Positions 19,164-27,910 of a stretch of DNA of 64,000 nt are shown here, piece after piece. The DNA is taken from assembly GCA_963783335.1 (NCBI GenBank), contig CAWAND010000001.1, positions 1 to 64,000 on the forward strand, read 5' to 3'. Numbering within the stretch: position 1 is the stretch's first letter; the number at the start of each line of letters is the position of its first letter. The notes under the pieces were generated by a model, which was not told the origin of the DNA, searched no databases, and worked only from the letters and a program-made list of their open reading frames with translations. Made by a program: the position numbers and the translations under genes. Source of the DNA: CAWAND01 sp963783335 (GTDB taxonomy: Bacteria; Chloroflexota; Anaerolineae; Anaerolineales; E44-bin32).

Positions 19164-19484
19164 ATGGTCTACCAGGTGACGGCCGTCGGCGGCACGCAAG
19201 CAATCTGGGTTTGGAGAGGTGTCGGCAGTTGCCGGTGATTCTCCCGTTGCCTGGGAGGGGTTCACATGTGCTGAACCAGGCCTCGACGTTGACTGGCCCC
19301 GGAGCGGTCAACGCCATCGTCGTCGCAAGGTTGGTCACGTAGATCGAAGCTTGCGAAGGCAGGCAAGCTCACATGGCTGAGCTCCAATGCAATGGCCGCC
19401 GGCCCGCAGAATGACCAGCGTCCAACGAACCTGCCGCTGCCGACGTGATCTTCCCAGTTGAACCCTACAGCGAATCGAAAACAC
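19164..19484 (+). other. Intergenic stretch without recognisable content
   Basis: About 320 nt between the first serine hydrolase and the membrane protein gene. I see no gene, stem-loop or promoter box of the kinds found elsewhere in this window. Confidence 0.4.
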
Positions 19485-20165
19485 ATGAAGAGGCGGCTGA
19501 GTGCAATCCTTATCGGCCTTGGAATCTTGTTCTTGATCAATGCGATCTTCGGACGGTACCTCGTCCTTCCAGGCTACCTGCAGAGCTTGGAACAGGGTCA
19601 GGCGACCTTGGCGCGTGTCAGTCAGACGACTTCGATCTGGAAAGTGGTTCGCTATCTGGTCTGGGCGTACTCATTCAAGCTCGGCATCTTCTTTCTCGTG
19701 GTTGGGGCCACATTCCGTACTGGGATGTCCGCTGCCGGTCGATGGTCCATCGCGCTGGGCGGATTGGCCTACGTCGGATTCGCGTATGTTCCGATGCCTG
19801 TCCCAAGTTCGCTGGTCTTTGGCCTATCGGGTGCCCTGATGACGCTGTTCATGGTGTTCATCTTCCTGCGCTGGGCACACGACCGCGATAAACTTGAAGA
19901 GCACCCGAGAAGGCAGAGTGATTATCGGATCGTGGGCTACTTCTTCTTCGCCATGGCGACTTACACCTTGTGCCCTCTGATGGGGGTGAAGGCGTTCGCC
20001 CTGTCGCCAGAAAAGATGATCGCCTATGGATTGCAGGGCGAGGCCGCATCGTTTGCCTTCCACGTCCTGTTCGAACTGGTTCTCGGATGGGTCTTCATCG
20101 CACTCAGCTTCCGCGGTCGTCCTGACGTCGCGTCTTCCCGGCCCGTTGCACCGGCTGTGGAGTGA
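19485..20165 (+). CDS. Hypothetical six-helix membrane protein
   Basis: About 226 aa. The helices include LSAILIGLGILFLINAIFG, FKLGIFFLVVGATF, LGGLAYVGFAYV, FGLSGALMTLFMVFIFLRW, YFFFAMATYTLCPLMGV and FHVLFELVLGWVFIALSF. The ATG at 19485 (MKRRLSAIL) is preferred over the one nine codons upstream because it directly precedes the first helix. It sits between two serine-hydrolase paralogues and may have been duplicated or trapped with them. No family is recognised. Confidence 0.6.
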   Translation: MKRRLSAILIGLGILFLINAIFGRYLVLPGYLQSLEQGQATLARVSQTTSIWKVVRYLVWAYSFKLGIFFLVVGATFRTGMSAAGRWSIALGGLAYVGFAYVPMPVPSSLVFGLSGALMTLFMVFIFLRWAHDRDKLEEHPRRQSDYRIVGYFFFAMATYTLCPLMGVKAFALSPEKMIAYGLQGEAASFAFHVLFELVLGWVFIALSFRGRPDVASSRPVAPAVE

Positions 20166-20273
20166 CCAACACACGAATTTTGGGTCGGGCGATCGGTCCG
20201 TCCGCCAGGGCGAAGGATGTTCTGGATATGCAGATGGCCCGGGGAGGCGAGCAGAGTTGAGGATGGAAAAAGC

Positions 20274-21432
20274 ATGAGAATCTTCCGTCGCAAGCGAGCA
20301 TCGAAGCAGCGCTCGAGATTCCCTGACATTCTGGCAGGTGCGCTCGTGATCCTGGGGATGCTTGTGGGATGTGGGCCCTCCGAAGAAGAACTTGCGACGG
20401 TCGACTACGTCCCGCTCACCCGCAGCGAATGGGATGTGTCGACGCCCGAAGCGCAGGGCCTGGACCCGATGCTGGTGGCGCGTCTCTACTACAACGCGGA
20501 AGACGTCGAGACCATCCGATCACTGCTGGTGGTGAAAGACGGCTACTTGATCGCCGAGAAGTACTTCCACGGAGGCTCGATCGAATCGAAAGACCGACTG
20601 CAATCGGTGACGAAGAGCTTCACCTCGGCTCTGGTGGGTCTTGCATTGGAAGACGGCTGCCTTGAAAGCTTGGACCAGAATGCCGTTGCGTTCCTTCCAG
20701 AGGAGGCCGGCCGGATCAGAGACCCCCGCAAGAACGAGATCACCGTCCGCCATCTACTGCAGATGCGGGCCGGTTTCCCATGGGAGGAATCGGCGACTGA
20801 GCTGTTTGAACTGATGTACACGGGGTTCCGGCCTTCGGTATTCGTCGACGTGCCCCTCGTGCGGGATCCCGGTACGGGCATGGAGTACAGCAACATATCA
20901 TCGCACCTGCTTTCGATCATCGTTTCGCGAGCTTGCGATGCCGATCTGCTTGACTTCGGAAAGGAGAACCTGTTCGATCCTTTGGGTGTTGAGCCTGGGG
21001 ACTGGATCACGGATTGGGAAGGGTATCGCAACGGCCACGCCGATCTGCACCTGCGCCCGCGCGACATGGCCAGATTCGGACTTTTGTACTTGAACGACGG
21101 GATGTGGAATGGGGAACAGCTGGTGCCTGCGCAGTGGGTGCAAGAGTTCACATCAAGTCTATTCCCGAGAGGCTTGGCCTTTCCACATCGGCAGCAACTT
21201 CGAGGACATGTCCTACGGGTATCAGTGGTGGTCGGCGCAGGCCGGTGATCGACGCTGGTGGTTCGCCTGGGGGCACGGAGGCCAACAGATTGCCTTGGTT
21301 GATGATCTCAATATGGTGATTGTGGTCACTGCCGATCCGCTGGTAGGGGAGCACGGAGATGCCCCCTGGCGTTTAGAACGCCAGAACCTCAACCTGGTGG
21401 GAGATTTCATCGCCTCATTGCCGAACAACTGA
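20274..21432 (+). CDS. Beta-lactamase-like serine hydrolase lipoprotein, copy 2, frameshifted
   Basis: Paralogue of the gene at 18009. The signal and lipobox are ILAGALVILGMLVGCG. SxxK is SVTKS, the Tyr motif is YSN (GMEYSNISSH), and the HGG motif (WGHGGQQIALV) lies in a different frame after about 21165. The two copies share phrases such as DYxPxxxxxWxVSTPEAQxLDPxLVARLY, and both end in NLVGDFIASLP. A single indel near 21150-21175 restores the full length of about 385 aa. It is a surface lipoprotein hydrolase of unknown substrate. Confidence 0.82.
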
Positions 21433-22194
21433 GAACGGCGATTCGATAGTGAGACAATTAATCGGGGACTGTTGATGGCCGACGACCCTTGCTGCAGGGT
21501 GCTGGTCCAAAGGGGCACCTTTGGGGGGAGATCGGACCTTGGTCGCCCAATTGCCGGCTGCGTACATAATGGCGGTCGCTCTTCTGCCGTCGGCTGGAGC
21601 GGCTTGCGCCGCTTCGGTCCGCATTCATCATCGGTCGTGCCATAATCTCGAGGCGCCGAGCTGGCCAACAAGGTCGCCTCGGAAAAGGCGCATGCGTACA
21701 GCCTCCGAAGGATTCCCCATCATCTGTTGGTCCATGCCAAGGCACCCGGTACCGCCAACTGGAACCCGATGAAGACCGATGTTCGCGCAACCTACTGGTG
21801 CTTCCCGGGATCGGGAGCCTGGTTTCAACTCACCCCAACCACCCAAGGCTGACCCCGCTCCCTGGGACCCCCAAGCGGCTGTTACTTGGGCAAGGGCCGC
21901 TGCCTGTTGACCGCTAAGCAGATCAAGCACCGGCGCCTCAACAAGCCCACTTTCGAATCACTTTCCACCCACCATGCAAATCAAGGTCTGCAGCACGATC
22001 TTCTCAGGCGTCGCCTTCTGAGCTGTGACCACCCACACCTCGCGCAGCTCGTCACGTTCGCAGGCATAGTTCACAAGGGCATCCCTACAGACTAGGTAAG
22101 AATGCTGTCCGGAACCGCGTCATTTGACTCAGAAGACCCAAAGTCAGGGATGCCGACAAGGGTAGGGAAGAAGGGTCACCTTCGGGCGACGCGT
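21433..22194. other. Gene-poor stretch
   Basis: About 760 nt with no recognisable gene. An open frame at 21646-21852 (+) reads like protein (EKAHAYSLRRIPHHLLVHAKAPGTANWNP) but has no start codon near its beginning and I cannot place it. The rest has no motif that I can support. It may be a decayed gene region, as the DUF3179 remnant follows. Confidence 0.4.
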
Positions 22195-22542
22195 TCAGGG
22201 ACCTCTTTCGGGACCGAAAGGTGCCGCAGTATGGACAAGCATGAGGGAGGTGATGGCAGGGAGTCCGTCCTTGGGTAGCCCACCCGACAAGATTTCTGAG
22301 TAGTCGACGTTAAGACGCGTGAAGTCGGTTGTGAACTCGGCGGCTGCGCCTGCGGGTGGGGTGTCCGCACCTATGGAAGGCGAAGAAATCGCACCTGCTG
22401 TAGGTGCCGGAGATGGGGGGACCTGGGTTGCGGCGGACAGCGATGGCTCAAAGCCGCGTGGCAGGCAGCCGCTCATCGGAATACAGCCGGCAGCCAACGC
22501 CGACCATTTGGTGAGGGAAATGACGCTACCCCGTAGGAACAC
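22195..22542 (-). pseudogene. Truncated DUF3179 lipoprotein remnant
   Basis: On the minus strand an N-terminal lipoprotein-like segment (KWSALAAGCIPMSGC, Pro/Ala-rich linker) leads into FTTDFTRLNVDYSEILSGGLPKDGLPAI. That matches the entry of DUF3179 proteins (FxTDFxxxxVDxSEILSGGPPKDGIPAI). The frame then runs into unrelated residues and stops at 22195. The remaining roughly 250 residues of the family are not found in any frame downstream, so this looks like a real truncation and not a simple indel. Confidence 0.5.
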
Positions 22543-22596
22543 AGCCGAAGAAACCTCCCTACCCTGGGGAGTTAGACGATGTGTGGGGGGCGTATC

Positions 22597-22890
22597 TTAC
22601 GACTCTTCGGTTTGAAGGATGTGGAGCAGGGCTTGGAACTCAGCTTGGCAATCGGGACAGCGCTGGAGATGGGCGCGGATCAGGTCCATCCAAGGTGCCG
22701 CATCATCGCCGCGAGCTACGGACTCGGCGAACTGATCCAGCAGCGCACTCGTTTGCTCGCAGTCGAACTCCTCATCACGAGTGGTCTGGATCGCTTTGCC
22801 TATCAGAGCGAGCGATGAGGGCGGCAGAGCCTTTCCTTCCGGCTCTCCACCGTGAAACCACCGGCGAAGTGTATCGATCATATTCTTCAT
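22597..22890 (-). CDS. Small zf-HC2-type anti-sigma factor
   Basis: Protein of 97 aa (MKNMIDTLRRWFHGG...). The C-terminal half carries DLIRAHLQRCPDCQAEFQALL, the HxxxCxxC core of zinc-binding anti-sigma (ZAS/zf-HC2) proteins, with an upstream EFDCEQTSALLDQF that could provide the remaining ligand. There is no transmembrane helix, so it would be a cytosolic anti-sigma. Its start practically abuts the sigma factor stop (one alternative start at 22899 overlaps it), showing the pair is translationally coupled, the usual arrangement for a cognate sigma/anti-sigma pair. Confidence 0.7.
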   Translation of the reverse strand: MKNMIDTLRRWFHGGEPEGKALPPSSLALIGKAIQTTRDEEFDCEQTSALLDQFAESVARGDDAAPWMDLIRAHLQRCPDCQAEFQALLHILQTEES

Positions 22891-22891
22891 G

Positions 22892-23572
22892 CTAGCCATC
22901 CCTGGGTTTGACAACATGGCCCTCCGGCGTCTTACCTTCTCCGAAGGAGGCCAGGACATCTTCAAGCTCAAGCCCTTCCAGCAGCAACCGTTTCTTGAGC
23001 TTCTTTCGGGCATCATGCATCATTTTGTACAACGCGTTGCGCTGGACACCCATCTTCTGGGCGATAGCTTCCATGGGGATCCCCTGAAGGACGGCGGCTT
23101 GCATAAGAGCCATCTGCCTGTCCGTCAGTTCTTCCTGCAGGATTTGCCCCATCCTCTCCAGCGTCTCCTTCTGTTCAAGGGATATTTCCGGTCCGACCTC
23201 TGGGCTGATCACCGAAAGTCCTGGGCCCCTTTCTGGATCTGGATCCAACATTTGGTCGAGGGAGACGTTCTTCCACTCCTTCCGACGGAGTTTGCTCAAG
23301 GCAATATGGATTGTGACCTTGTAGGCCCAGGTGGTGAAACGGCTTCTACCCTCGAATGAATCGAGACGATCGAGAATACGGACCAGCCCCTCTTGTGTGG
23401 CGTCTTGGGCGAGATTCTCAAGCTCTGGCGAGTTGGCGTCCAGCCATTTCGTCAAGCCACGCCTAAGACCTGAGAGCAGCTTGGCCCGCAGATCGGCGAT
23501 CGCTACCGCTTGAATGGACCCCTCTGATCGAAGCTCAGAGAGCCACTGGTCGTTGTCCCTGGATTCTGGCAA
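22892..23572 (-). CDS. ECF-type RNA polymerase sigma factor
   Basis: Protein of 226 aa. The sigma-2 region is visible as LENLAQDATQEGLVRILDRLDSFEGRSRFTTWAYKVTIHIALSKLRRKEW. The sigma-4 region is QEELTDRQMALMQAAVLQGIPMEAIAQKMGVQRNALYKMMHDARKKLKKRLLLEG. The linker between them (SLDQMLDPDPERGPGLSVISPEVGPE) is longer than usual. The coupled downstream gene encodes a zinc-type anti-sigma protein. Direct targets are unknown; an autoregulated promoter upstream of 23572 would be typical. Confidence 0.88.
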   Translation of the reverse strand: MPESRDNDQWLSELRSEGSIQAVAIADLRAKLLSGLRRGLTKWLDANSPELENLAQDATQEGLVRILDRLDSFEGRSRFTTWAYKVTIHIALSKLRRKEWKNVSLDQMLDPDPERGPGLSVISPEVGPEISLEQKETLERMGQILQEELTDRQMALMQAAVLQGIPMEAIAQKMGVQRNALYKMMHDARKKLKKRLLLEGLELEDVLASFGEGKTPEGHVVKPRDG

Positions 23573-23713
23573 GCCGATTTCGTCCCATCAAAGTCGTCGT
23601 GGGATCATTCTAGCATCGCCCATTGTTGGCCAGGAGGTAAGACCTCCGGACCACGCAACGTCTCACTTTCTGGAGAGCTCAAACCCCCATTGAACCACGA
23701 AGGAGGTTTCACA

Positions 23714-24388
23714 ATGCAGGTGCCTGAGAGAATAGATTTGCGGGCAGAGTATGGAAGTGATCGAAGCATAAAGAGCAGCTGTGAGCTGGATGAACAAATC
23801 GAGGCGGATCCCCGCACTTTTCTCGGACCCGATGTGGCCCTTGAAAGGGCCGTGTCACAAATACTTACGTGTGTTGGGGAGGATCCAGAGCGCGAGGGGT
23901 TGAAGAACACACCTCGACGTGTGGCACGCATGTATGGCGAATTGCTCGGCGGATATGCCATGGATCTTGAAACGCTCGTCAATGGCGCCCGTTTCGAGGT
24001 GCACTACGGGGGCAATGAAATGGTGATGGCCCAAGCGATCGAGTATGCCTCAATGTGCGAACATCACATGCTTCCCTTCGTCGGTAAGGCGCATGTGGCC
24101 TATATCCCCAGCCAAAGGGTGATCGGTCTGAGCAAAATCCCGCGTATCGTTGACATGTTTGCCCATCGGTTGCAAGTCCAGGAAAGGTTGACTAACGACA
24201 TTGCCGATGCCCTTGAGACAGCCATAGCTCCAAAGGGTGTCATGGTGGTGCTGGAAGGTGAGCACAGCTGCGCTTCCTTGCGGGGCGTGAAGAAGCATGG
24301 GATGTCGATGAAAACGACTGCGACGAGAGGTGATTTCAAAAGTAAGCCCGAGCTTCGCCAAGAATTCTACAGGATGCTGGGTCAATAG
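23714..24388 (+). CDS. folE: GTP cyclohydrolase I (FolE)
   Basis: Converts GTP to 7,8-dihydroneopterin triphosphate, the entry to folate and pterin synthesis. Protein of 224 aa. The zinc site is in EYASMCEHHMLPF: Cys115 and His118 (counted from the ATG at 23714) with Cys186 in HSCASLRGVKKHG, matching the family pattern. LKNTPRRVARMY, GLSKIPRIVDMFAHRLQVQERL and MSMKTTATRGDF are further signatures. The ATG at 23714 follows AAGGAGG with ideal spacing; an upstream ATG at 23690 lacks an RBS. The 35-residue N-terminal extension before the conserved part is common. It is separated from the thioredoxin gene by 78 nt. Confidence 0.97.
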   Translation: MQVPERIDLRAEYGSDRSIKSSCELDEQIEADPRTFLGPDVALERAVSQILTCVGEDPEREGLKNTPRRVARMYGELLGGYAMDLETLVNGARFEVHYGGNEMVMAQAIEYASMCEHHMLPFVGKAHVAYIPSQRVIGLSKIPRIVDMFAHRLQVQERLTNDIADALETAIAPKGVMVVLEGEHSCASLRGVKKHGMSMKTTATRGDFKSKPELRQEFYRMLGQ

Positions 24389-24466
24389 TCTGATCGGGCA
24401 TCGTAAGATTTGTGAGCCCTGAGTCGTCTGATGAATAGCAGACGAAAGCAAGGAGTGAATAAACCT

Positions 24467-24865
24467 ATGACAACACCTATCAATGTGACGAGCAATGACT
24501 TTGACGCCCGGGTCTTGGGTTCTGATCAGCCTGTGGTGGTCGACTTTTGGGCTGAGTGGTGCGGACCCTGCAAGATGATGGCACCGGTGCTGGACGATCT
24601 GGCCGAAGAACTTCAGGGCACCGTCGGGTTTGCCAAGCTGGACGTCGATCAGTCCCCGGAGATTCCCACCCGCTACGGCGTGGGAGGTATCCCTACACTG
24701 ATCGTATTCCGGAGCGGCGAAGAGATCGGCCGGCTGGTGGGATTTGCCCCCAAGCCAGATTTGAGGCAGAAACTGGGTTCGATCATTGGATCTCCTTTAA
24801 GAGATAAGCTCGCGGGCCGCAGCCTGAGCCCCGCCCCTTTGTTGGCGCTTGAACGGCGGGGTTGA
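24467..24865 (+). CDS. trxA: Thioredoxin
   Basis: Cytosolic thioredoxin of 132 aa. The redox motif WCGPC is at residues 31-35 in VVVDFWAEWCGPCKMMAPVLDDLA; the cis-Pro region is GVGGIPTLIVFRSGEE. The ATG at 24467 follows AAGGAGTGAA. A tail of about 25 residues beyond the domain (RDKLAGRSLSPAPLLALERRG) is unusual and may result from an indel or be a natural extension. A terminator follows directly. It could serve as reductant for the GrdB-family redox protein encoded 1 kb downstream, but that link is only by proximity. Confidence 0.95.
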   Translation: MTTPINVTSNDFDARVLGSDQPVVVDFWAEWCGPCKMMAPVLDDLAEELQGTVGFAKLDVDQSPEIPTRYGVGGIPTLIVFRSGEEIGRLVGFAPKPDLRQKLGSIIGSPLRDKLAGRSLSPAPLLALERRG

Positions 24866-24872
24866 TTGACGG

Positions 24873-24917
24873 GCACACCGCCGGAGGGTCCACCTCCGGC
24901 GGTGCGCCTTTTCTTGC
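24873..24917 (+). terminator. Rho-independent terminator after thioredoxin
   Basis: Inverted repeat CACCGCCGGAGG / CCTCCGGCGGTG with a 5-nt loop, followed by CGCCTTTTCTT. The stem is strong and GC-rich and the T-run ends the folE-trx unit. Confidence 0.85.
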
Positions 24918-24994
24918 CCCACACGTTTTCGAAAAGATGGGCGTCAGCTATCCTAACGTGGTACCGCTCTCGAGACCGAAGGAGGCAGAGCACA

Positions 24995-25832
24995 ATGTCC
25001 TTGAAGGACACCCCCAGATGGCCAACCAGGGAAGGAGGGACACTTCCCGCCCTCAGCGCCGATGAAATGAGGCAGGTTGACCGTCAAGCCGTTGACGTCT
25101 ATGGGATCGCTCTTCTCCAAATGATGGAACTTGCCGGGCGAAGTTTGGCGCTATCGGCCCATGAAATGATGGGGGAAGGGGAAGTCCCGGGCCAAGTCCT
25201 CGTTCTCTGCGGCGCCGGCAACAACGGCGGTGGGGGCATGGTGGCCGCCCGTCACCTGCATGGTTGGGGTTTCGATGTCACCGTGAGGCTGGTCCCGCCT
25301 CAAGAAAGATTGAAACCCGCACCGCGACATCATTGGTCCATTCTAGAAGTACTGGGATTGGTGCCATTCGCGGGGGAGGCTGCCCCGACCAGCTCGCCGA
25401 GACTGATTGTCGACGCTCTGTTCGGATACGGGTTCCACGGGGAACCTGAACGCCGCGGCAAGACGATGGATCCAGTGGGCAAATGACCAATCCTGTCCGG
25501 TCGTCTCGCTCGACCTGCCTTCTGGGTTGGATGCGACGACGGGCTCGACTTCTGAACCCTGCATCCGGGCCGCACGTACTCTGACGCTGGCTGCGCCCAA
25601 AAAAGGCCTGTGGACTGTTGACGCACAGCCATTCGTCGGTGAGGTCTGGCTCGCCGATATTGGGATTCCTTCCCAAGTCTTCAGCGATCTTGGGCTGGGT
25701 GCTGGCCAGTTTTCAGCGACGGGCCCATTGTATTGTTGTCTTAGCGGGAGGTCTGAGGTCCTCCAGGAATCTGATTTCGGGGGGCGATTGAGATGGGCTT
25801 TGCGCTCCGAACGGGGCGACATGAGAGGCTGA
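24995..25832 (+). CDS. nnrE: NAD(P)H-hydrate epimerase (YjeF N-terminal domain), frameshifted
   Basis: Repairs damaged NAD(P)H hydrates by epimerisation. The first frame contains LSADEMRQVDRQAVDVYGIALLQMMELAG and the nucleotide motif CGAGNNGGGGMVAARHLHGWG (a GNNGGGG variant of GNNGGDG), then LIVDALFGYGFHGEP. From about 25440 a second frame carries WANDQSCPVVSLDLPSGLDATTG (the potassium/phosphate site) and LTLAAPKKGL. A single indel near 25440 joins them. The ATG at 24995 has a GGAGG RBS. The C-terminal ADP-dependent dehydratase domain common in bifunctional enzymes is absent, so this is a stand-alone epimerase. Confidence 0.85.
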
Positions 25833-25866
25833 AAGGCGAACTCTACCGCAGGAAACAAGGTGGATC

Positions 25867-26645
25867 ATGATGGAGGTTCTGGAGGACCGGAAAGGCTGGC
25901 GGGAGGCATTCAGGCGCGGCTGGCTGGCGCATTTCGAGGCTACCGGGGAGTTCGACTGGAGCCTGTACAAGCGCCCCACCAACACCCAATCTCCCTCGGG
26001 GCCGGCCATTGATCTGGCAGGCGCTCAGCTGGTGCTCATATCGACAGCCGGTGGGTACCTGCCGGGTGAACAGGATCAGTTCGAGGCTGCGGACCCGCTC
26101 GGAGACTACTCGATCCGGCAGTTTCCGGCTTCAACGGGCCTGGATAGAATTCGTTCGCGCACGGACACTATGACCATTCCGCGGTGGAGCTCGACGCGGA
26201 AGTCCTGCTTCCCTTGCGCCTGCTGGAAGAGATGCGCCAAGAGGGGCGAATTGGCCGGATTTCGGACAGTGTCATCAGCTTGATGGGGTATCAACCGGAT
26301 GTGATACGTGTGCTAGACGAGACCGTTCCGGCTGTCGTGTCTGCCGTCAAGGAACAGAGGGCCGATGCGGCGCTCCTTGTTCCTTCCTGACCAATATGCT
26401 GTCAATCCGTGGGATTGATCGCCAGGGCGCTTGAGATGCAGGGTGTGGCCTCGACGCTCACCAGCTGGAATGCGGGAGTGACGAGGCTCACAGCTCCGCC
26501 GCGCGCTACCTTCACCCGTCTGCCTCGAGGCTCGACACTGGGGCATCCCCATGACAAGGCACAGCAGCGAAGGGTGCTTGAGCAGACCCTGGAGCTTCTC
26601 AAGCAGGAAGCGCCCCTGGAGCCCGTCATCCTCGACGAGAGGTGA
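25867..26645 (+). CDS. GrdB-family (glycine/sarcosine/betaine/proline reductase selenoprotein B-like) protein with in-frame UGA
   Basis: The family is recognised from LVLISTAGGYLPGEQDQFEAADPLGDYSIRQFP, FAHGHYDHSAVELDAEVLLPL, GRIGRISDSVISLMGYQPD and the C-terminal APPRATFTRLPRGSTLGHPHDKAQQRRVLEQTLELL. One missing T near 26154 changes frame between DRI and AHGHYDH. A TGA at 26388-26390 interrupts an otherwise continuous frame at VPS-UGA-PICCQSVGLIARALE. This is the position of the conserved redox Cys/Sec in the family (C/U-P-x-C). A hairpin follows. I interpret the TGA as selenocysteine (about 258 residues in total). The rest of a glycine reductase complex (GrdA, GrdC/D) is not in the window, so its substrate is unknown. 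Confidence 0.75.
26388..26390 (+). other. In-frame TGA, candidate selenocysteine codon
   Basis: The reading frame continues without change across this TGA for 255 further nt of family-conserved sequence. The residue sits at the redox position of a UxxC motif (U-P-I-C). Unlike the frameshifts in this window, no base needs to be added or removed. Confidence 0.7.
26401..26419 (+). promoter_or_regulatory. Candidate bacterial SECIS hairpin
   Basis: GTCAATCC-GTG-GGATTGAT forms an eight-pair stem (one G-U) with a GUG loop. The loop starts 18 nt after the UGA and begins with G. This fits the published description of bacterial SECIS elements (a G within the first two loop nucleotides, roughly 16-37 nt after the UGA). 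Confidence 0.55.
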
Positions 26646-26696
26646 GCTGCCGCGCAGGGTAGGAATGGCCGGTCCCTGGAACCGTGTTGCGCCGGA

Positions 26697-27125
26697 TCAG
26701 GGCACGGGCAGAGCCATCTTGCTCCGGATCTGGATGTCCCCGGTCAATGTCCGGTGCACCGGACAGCGTTCCGAAATCTCAAGCAGGCGAGTTCTCTGCT
26801 GCTCTGACAAATCGCCTTCGAACTCAATGTCCACGTCAATCAAATCCAGCGTGGCTCCCGATTCAAATGAGCCTTCTCCCAGAGCGCCAGCGTCGACCTT
26901 GTGCCGTTCCAGCTTGGTCCGAATACGTTTAAGGGGCCAGTGCTTGCGTTCAGCGTACATCCGGACGGTCATAACCTTGCAGGCGGCCAGCGCACTTAGT
27001 AGGAGTTCATACGGAGCGGGGCCTGCATCATCGCCCCCGGATGATACCGGTTCATCGGAAATCCATCTGTGCTGGCCTGCCCAAATCTCTACCTGATAGT
27101 TGTTTCTGCTCTCGGCAGTTACCAT
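26697..27125 (-). CDS. OsmC family protein
   Basis: Protein of 142 aa on the opposite strand, tail to tail with the GrdB-like gene. The two redox cysteines are visible in LLSALAACKVMTVRMYAERKHWPL and SERCPVHRTLTGDI, the OsmC/Ohr arrangement. The start ATG at 27125 (MVTAESRNNYQVEIW) follows a GAGGAGAG ribosome-binding site; the open frame extends further upstream but without family similarity. OsmC proteins reduce organic hydroperoxides, using lipoyl proteins or thiols. No selenocysteine is involved here. Confidence 0.9.
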   Translation of the reverse strand: MVTAESRNNYQVEIWAGQHRWISDEPVSSGGDDAGPAPYELLLSALAACKVMTVRMYAERKHWPLKRIRTKLERHKVDAGALGEGSFESGATLDLIDVDIEFEGDLSEQQRTRLLEISERCPVHRTLTGDIQIRSKMALPVP

Positions 27126-27550
27126 GTCGCTCTCCTCGCGAAAACTTCTGCGGCTGTGCAACCTTTTAAAGGTCCTTGCCTCCTGATTTGACGGACATCC
27201 AAACATGACCATCCCTTGTGGGGGCAACCCATACCTCTGATCATGCTCCCCAAGCATGAGACGATCCGTGACGCCTTGTTCTTACGTTTGATCGATCATC
27301 TCCGATCTTCGCCGAGGGCGGTAAGAATTCCGGGCACGAAGGCGTCTGATGGGTAGGCGAGGTAGGGCACGGAGCCACATGCCAACCATCACGGCATACG
27401 CCTTGGTTGAGAGCGAGACCGGTCTTGGGCACGATTGCAAAGATGCTTGCCCCACTGGCAGCAACCGGCGGAGTTACACGGCCAGCATGGGGCGCGAGCT
27501 TGCCAGAACCAGGCGAAGAATAATGAGAAGGTAGAAAAGGAGTCAAAAAC
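27126..27550. other. Intergenic region between divergent osmC-like and DUF427 genes
   Basis: About 425 nt that must contain both promoters. An AGGTAGAAAAGGAG ribosome-binding site precedes the DUF427 start at the right end. I do not see a convincing gene or a palindromic operator in between. Confidence 0.4.
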
Positions 27551-27832
27551 GTGAAGGCGATATGGAACGGAACGGTTGTGGCCGAAAGCGATGAAACGAT
27601 CCCGTTGGAGGGAAATGCCTACTTTCCTCCGGATTCCCTCCAAAAGCAGTATTTCACGGCCAGTCAAACGCACACAGTATGTCCATGGAAGGGCGAGGCA
27701 AGCTACTTCAACATAACTGTCGATGGCCAGACGAACCGTGATGCTGCCTGGACGTACCCTAAGCCGAAGGATGCCGCGGCGCGCATTCGAGGCTACATTG
27801 CATTCTGGAGAGGGGTGAAGGTCGAGGCCTAG
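27551..27832 (+). CDS. DUF427 domain protein
   Basis: Protein of 93 aa: KAIWNGTVVAESDETIPLEGNAYFPPDSLQKQYFTASQTHTVCPWKGEASYFNI ... WTYPKPKDAAARIRGYIAFW. These are the DUF427 landmarks (W.G.v.A.s......eG..YFP.......l..s...t.CPwKG.A.Y). It is a small single-domain cytosolic protein of unknown function. The GTG start at 27551 follows AAAAGGAGTC. A strong terminator follows 26 nt after the stop. Confidence 0.92.
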   Translation: MKAIWNGTVVAESDETIPLEGNAYFPPDSLQKQYFTASQTHTVCPWKGEASYFNITVDGQTNRDAAWTYPKPKDAAARIRGYIAFWRGVKVEA

Positions 27833-27858
27833 GTCCGGCCCACTCGGGGCGAATCCCC

Positions 27859-27910
27859 AAAGGCAGCGCCGGGGTTTCCTGAAACCTGGGAGAACCCGGC
27901 GCTGCCTTTT
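27859..27910 (+). terminator. Rho-independent terminator after DUF427
   Basis: AAAGGCAGCGCCGGG pairs with CCCGGCGCTGCCTTT across a 21-nt loop that itself can form a small inner stem. The T-rich ends on both strands mean it could act in either direction. Confidence 0.85.

Noticed and set aside
21646..21852. Unplaced open frame with protein-like content
   Set aside because: No start codon near the beginning and no recognisable family, so it is not listed as a gene.
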